DNA of 8,011 bases from Gammaproteobacteria bacterium (GTDB lineage: Bacteria; Pseudomonadota; Gammaproteobacteria; Pseudomonadales; Azotimanducaceae), in contig JAPOYW010000293.1 of the NCBI GenBank assembly GCA_026706425.1, positions 1-8,011 on the forward strand, given 5' to 3'. Within the stretch, counting starts at the first letter, position 1, and each line of letters begins with the position of its first letter. The notes below the pieces were generated by a model that saw nothing but the letters and a program-made list of their open reading frames with translations, made no database searches and had not been told where the DNA came from. This document shows positions 6,214-8,011 of the stretch, in pieces. The position numbers and the translations under genes were made by a program.

Positions 6214-7572
6214 CTAGTCGGCGGCGGCCGCCTGCCGATCCAGGGCTGCCTGTCGCTCGAAGGACGCCTCCGCGCCACGGTTTTCGGCTTCCGGGTCGCA
6301 GATGCCCGCCAGCGTCGAAAAGAGTTCCTCGGCCTTCCCCGGATCCGCCGCAAAGCGGTTGTCGAGCTCCTCCGGGTCGTTGCCGAGATCGAATAGCTGA
6401 TCCTCGGCCTCGACGTTGTGGATCAGCTTCCAGTCGCCGCGGCGGACCATGAACGAACCGGCCCGGGTGCCGTGGCCGTGGTACTCGGAGAAGACGACTC
6501 GATCCGGGTCTTGCGTCGGCAGCCGTTCCAAGGGAACGCCATGCCAGGTCTCGGGGTGGTCGGAACCCGTCAGCGAGAACACGCTGGCCTGCAGGTCGTG
6601 AAGATCGACCGGGGTCGCTACCCGCGTGCCGGACTTGAAGTCCGGACCTGCCGCGATGCATGGAATCCGCGCCGCGTCCTCCAATAGGTTGCATTTCCAC
6701 CACAGCCCGAACTTGCCTAGCATCTCGCCGTGATCCGAGGTGTATACCAGGTTCGTGGTGCTCGCCAGATCCGCTTCCACCAGCGCCGACAACAACCGGC
6801 CGAGTTGCTCGTCGATGAAGGTCACGCAGGCGTAGTAGCCCCGGCGCAGCCCGCGGACATCGTGTTCCTGGATGCCGTCAAGTTCGAAGTGTTTGCGCAG
6901 GTCGCCCGCGTAGGGATGCTGCCCGGTCTCGGCCTCGATGCCGTGATCCGGCAGATCCCCGTGATCGCGGTACCTGTCCCACAGTTCGTCGGTGCAGTAG
7001 TGGGGAAAGTGGGGCTTCACGAGGTTGACGTAGAGGACCCAGGGTCCGTCGACAAGGGGTGCGCGGGTCAGCAGCCAGTCGACAGCAGCGTCCATGTACA
7101 CCACATCCTCCTTCCACGGCGGATCGTGGGGACCGTAGCGTTCGAAACGTGCCGCCGCGCCTTCGCGCACCGCTAGCGGTCGCCGCTGCTGCCCCTTGTC
7201 GAAACCCCAGCCCAGGTCGTGCGCTTCGATCGTCTCCGAGAAACCCAGTTCCGCCACTGGCCGATAGGCATGGACCTTGCCGATGAACACGGTGTGCACG
7301 CCTTGATCGCCGAGCACCGCCCCGAGGCCGTGGGTTTCCGGCGGGATGCCCAGCCGGTTGTTGCCGTAGGCCCCGACCGCATGGACACGCTTGCCGGTCA
7401 GGAACGCCGAGCGGCTCGGCACGCACAGCGGCGACGGGCAGTAGGCATGCTCGAAGACCGTGCCGTTGTCGGCCAGCCACTGCATGTTCGGGGTATCCAC
7501 GAAGGGGTGGCCGTAGGGCGACGAGTAGCGCGGATTGTGCTCGTCGGACATGAAGACGATGACGTTGGACAC
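6214..7572 (-). CDS. Type I (formylglycine-dependent) sulfatase 2
   Basis: Second sulfate-ester hydrolase, 452 residues from GTG 7572. This start is chosen because AGGAGG lies 8 bases upstream; an in-frame ATG at 7596 would place that site inside the gene. The protein begins SNVIVFMSDEHNPR, where Asp10-Glu11 occupy the place of the usual Asp-Asp metal pair. Cys50-Val-Pro-Ser-Arg54 followed by SAFLTG is the formylglycine motif. Lys99 and His101 are in IGKVHAYRP, His188 in VKPHFPH, Asp280-His281 in TSDHGEMLGKFGLWWK, with Lys293 as a possible further active-site Lys. The tail has the usual DWKLIHNVEAEDQLFDLGNDPEEL. The family is close to choline-sulfatase-type and related small-molecule sulfatases by general look, but the substrate cannot be named. 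No signal peptide is visible, so it is probably cytoplasmic. It converges on sulfatase 1 and diverges from the PEP synthase-like gene. Confidence 0.96.
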   Translation of the reverse strand: MSNVIVFMSDEHNPRYSSPYGHPFVDTPNMQWLADNGTVFEHAYCPSPLCVPSRSAFLTGKRVHAVGAYGNNRLGIPPETHGLGAVLGDQGVHTVFIGKVHAYRPVAELGFSETIEAHDLGWGFDKGQQRRPLAVREGAAARFERYGPHDPPWKEDVVYMDAAVDWLLTRAPLVDGPWVLYVNLVKPHFPHYCTDELWDRYRDHGDLPDHGIEAETGQHPYAGDLRKHFELDGIQEHDVRGLRRGYYACVTFIDEQLGRLLSALVEADLASTTNLVYTSDHGEMLGKFGLWWKCNLLEDAARIPCIAAGPDFKSGTRVATPVDLHDLQASVFSLTGSDHPETWHGVPLERLPTQDPDRVVFSEYHGHGTRAGSFMVRRGDWKLIHNVEAEDQLFDLGNDPEELDNRFAADPGKAEELFSTLAGICDPEAENRGAEASFERQAALDRQAAAAD

Positions 7573-7577
7573 GCGAC

Positions 7578-7586
7578 CTACCTCCT
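7578..7586 (-). promoter_or_regulatory. Strong Shine-Dalgarno that fixes the GTG start of sulfatase 2
   Basis: On the minus strand AGGAGGT(AGG) ends 8 bases before GTG 7572 when counted from AGGAGG (7586-7581). This near-perfect anti-16S match decides the start in favour of GTG over the upstream in-frame ATG at 7596. Confidence 0.8.
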
Positions 7587-7623
7587 GCGGCGGCACGACA
7601 CCGCCGTACCCTGGTGCCGGCCA

Positions 7624-7632
7624 ACTCTAGCA
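7624..7632 (-). promoter_or_regulatory. Possible extended -10 promoter element for sulfatase 2
   Basis: On the minus strand TGCTAGAGT fits an extended -10 (TGn then TAGAGT, 4 of 6 matches to TATAAT), about 50 bases before the GTG start. No -35 box is seen at the usual distance, so this is tentative. Confidence 0.22.
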
Positions 7633-7687
7633 CGCACCCGGTCTGGCGCGCCGCATTCGCAGGCCCAGAAACAGAAACTCGGGCCGG

Positions 7688-7715
7688 TTGGACCGCAGTC
7701 CGGGTTTGATAGGAT
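7688..7715 (+). promoter_or_regulatory. Possible sigma-70-like promoter for the PEP synthase-like gene
   Basis: TTGGAC (7688-7693), a 16-base spacer and TAGGAT (7710-7715) match the -35 and -10 consensus at 3 of 6 and 4 of 6 positions. If used, the transcript would have a leader of roughly 75 bases before ATG 7798. It is in the expected place but weak. Confidence 0.28.
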
Positions 7716-7797
7716 GCCTCGTTCGAATGCCGTCGGGTGAAGTCGATCACAGAGGACGTCCGTCAGGTCGAAAGAACGCTAAACAAGGACTTCTTCA

Positions 7798-8011
7798 ATG
7801 TCAGACAACTCTGCCGTCATCGCTCAGATCGACACCACCAACGACGCCCTGGAGACCGTCGGCGGCAAAGGCCGTTCCCTCGCCCAGATGACCCGGGCGG
7901 GGTTCGACGTGCCAACAGGCTTCCTGTTGTCGACGGCCGCCTACCGGGCCTTCGTGGCCACCAACGGACTCGGTTCGCGCATCCTCGAGCTCGCCCGCCC
8001 GGAGATTGTCG
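7798..8011 (+). CDS. PEP/pyruvate-binding domain enzyme, PEP synthase-like, 3'-partial
   Basis: Only the first 71 residues are present. They match the start of the nucleotide-binding PPDK_N domain: LETVGGKGRSLAQM, then AGFDVPTGFLLSTAAYRAFV. The GGKG...L segment and VPxGF are hallmarks of phosphoenolpyruvate synthase, pyruvate phosphate dikinase and the related rifampin phosphotransferases. These enzymes transfer phosphate between ATP and pyruvate or another acceptor through a phosphohistidine. The beginning does not closely resemble E. coli PpsA, and the distinguishing His and PEP-binding domains lie off the window, so the exact member is open. ATG 7798 is chosen for the AAGGA site (7785-7789) 8 bases upstream. 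The gene diverges from sulfatase 2. Confidence 0.85.
   Translation, partial: MSDNSAVIAQIDTTNDALETVGGKGRSLAQMTRAGFDVPTGFLLSTAAYRAFVATNGLGSRILELARPEIV

Noticed and set aside
6878..7750. 290-codon minus-strand frame overlapping sulfatase 2
   Set aside because: Shadow frame, Arg/Ala-rich; the sulfatase frame has all the motifs and a strong ribosome-binding site.
1..8011. CRISPR array, insertion sequence, transposase, toxin-antitoxin or phage genes
   Set aside because: No regularly spaced repeats, no long terminal inverted repeats with target duplications, and no coding region with such domains.

Overview
This is a GC-rich, densely coding bacterial window, about two-thirds G+C by eye. It uses GTG as well as ATG starts and recognisable Shine-Dalgarno sites (clearest for the second sulfatase, AGGAGG). 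Gene content is an S9 peptidase, formylglycine-dependent sulfatases, a Vsr endonuclease and a thiamine-pyrophosphate (TPP) enzyme. That would suit an uncultured, metabolically versatile Gram-negative heterotroph, possibly a marine or host-associated gammaproteobacterium, but nothing in the sequence fixes the taxon.

Layout, left to right. (1) Positions 1-1983 (+) hold the C-terminal part of an S9 (prolyl oligopeptidase-type) serine peptidase with an intact Ser-Asp-His triad and an unusual extra C-terminal domain of about 250 residues; its N-terminus lies off the window. (2) Positions 1970-3609 (-) hold a TPP-dependent enzyme of the acetolactate synthase-like superfamily. It converges on the peptidase, overlaps its end by 14 bp, and is broken by a one-base frameshift near 2719. 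(3) Immediately upstream on the same strand, 3621-4049 (-) is a complete Vsr-type mismatch endonuclease with every known catalytic, zinc and DNA-intercalating residue in place. (4) After a roughly 230-bp divergent gap containing several inverted repeats comes a small membrane-anchored bacterial PH-domain protein (4278-4667, +). Its N-terminus may be lost to another frameshift. (5) Six bases later starts sulfatase 1 (4674-6116, +). (6) A second, clearly different sulfatase (6214-7572, -) converges on it, with a 97-bp gap holding a GC-rich hairpin. (7) Divergent from sulfatase 2, 7798 to the window end (+) is the first 71 residues of a PEP/pyruvate-binding (PEP synthase-like) enzyme.

How the genes may work together: the two sulfatases carry the formylglycine motif but no evident signal peptides, which fits cytoplasmic desulfation of small imported sulfate esters. 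No transporter, sulfatase-maturing enzyme or DNA methyltransferase is in view. The TPP enzyme and PEP synthase-like enzyme both belong to pyruvate-centred carbon metabolism, but nothing shows that they form a pathway with the sulfatases. I see no CRISPR array, complete RNA gene, transposase or prophage gene. The most useful observations are the TPP-gene frameshift, the intact Vsr without a visible partner methylase, the possible second frameshift in the PH gene, and the peptidase-plus-extra-domain fusion. I do not see convincing evidence for a wholly new system.
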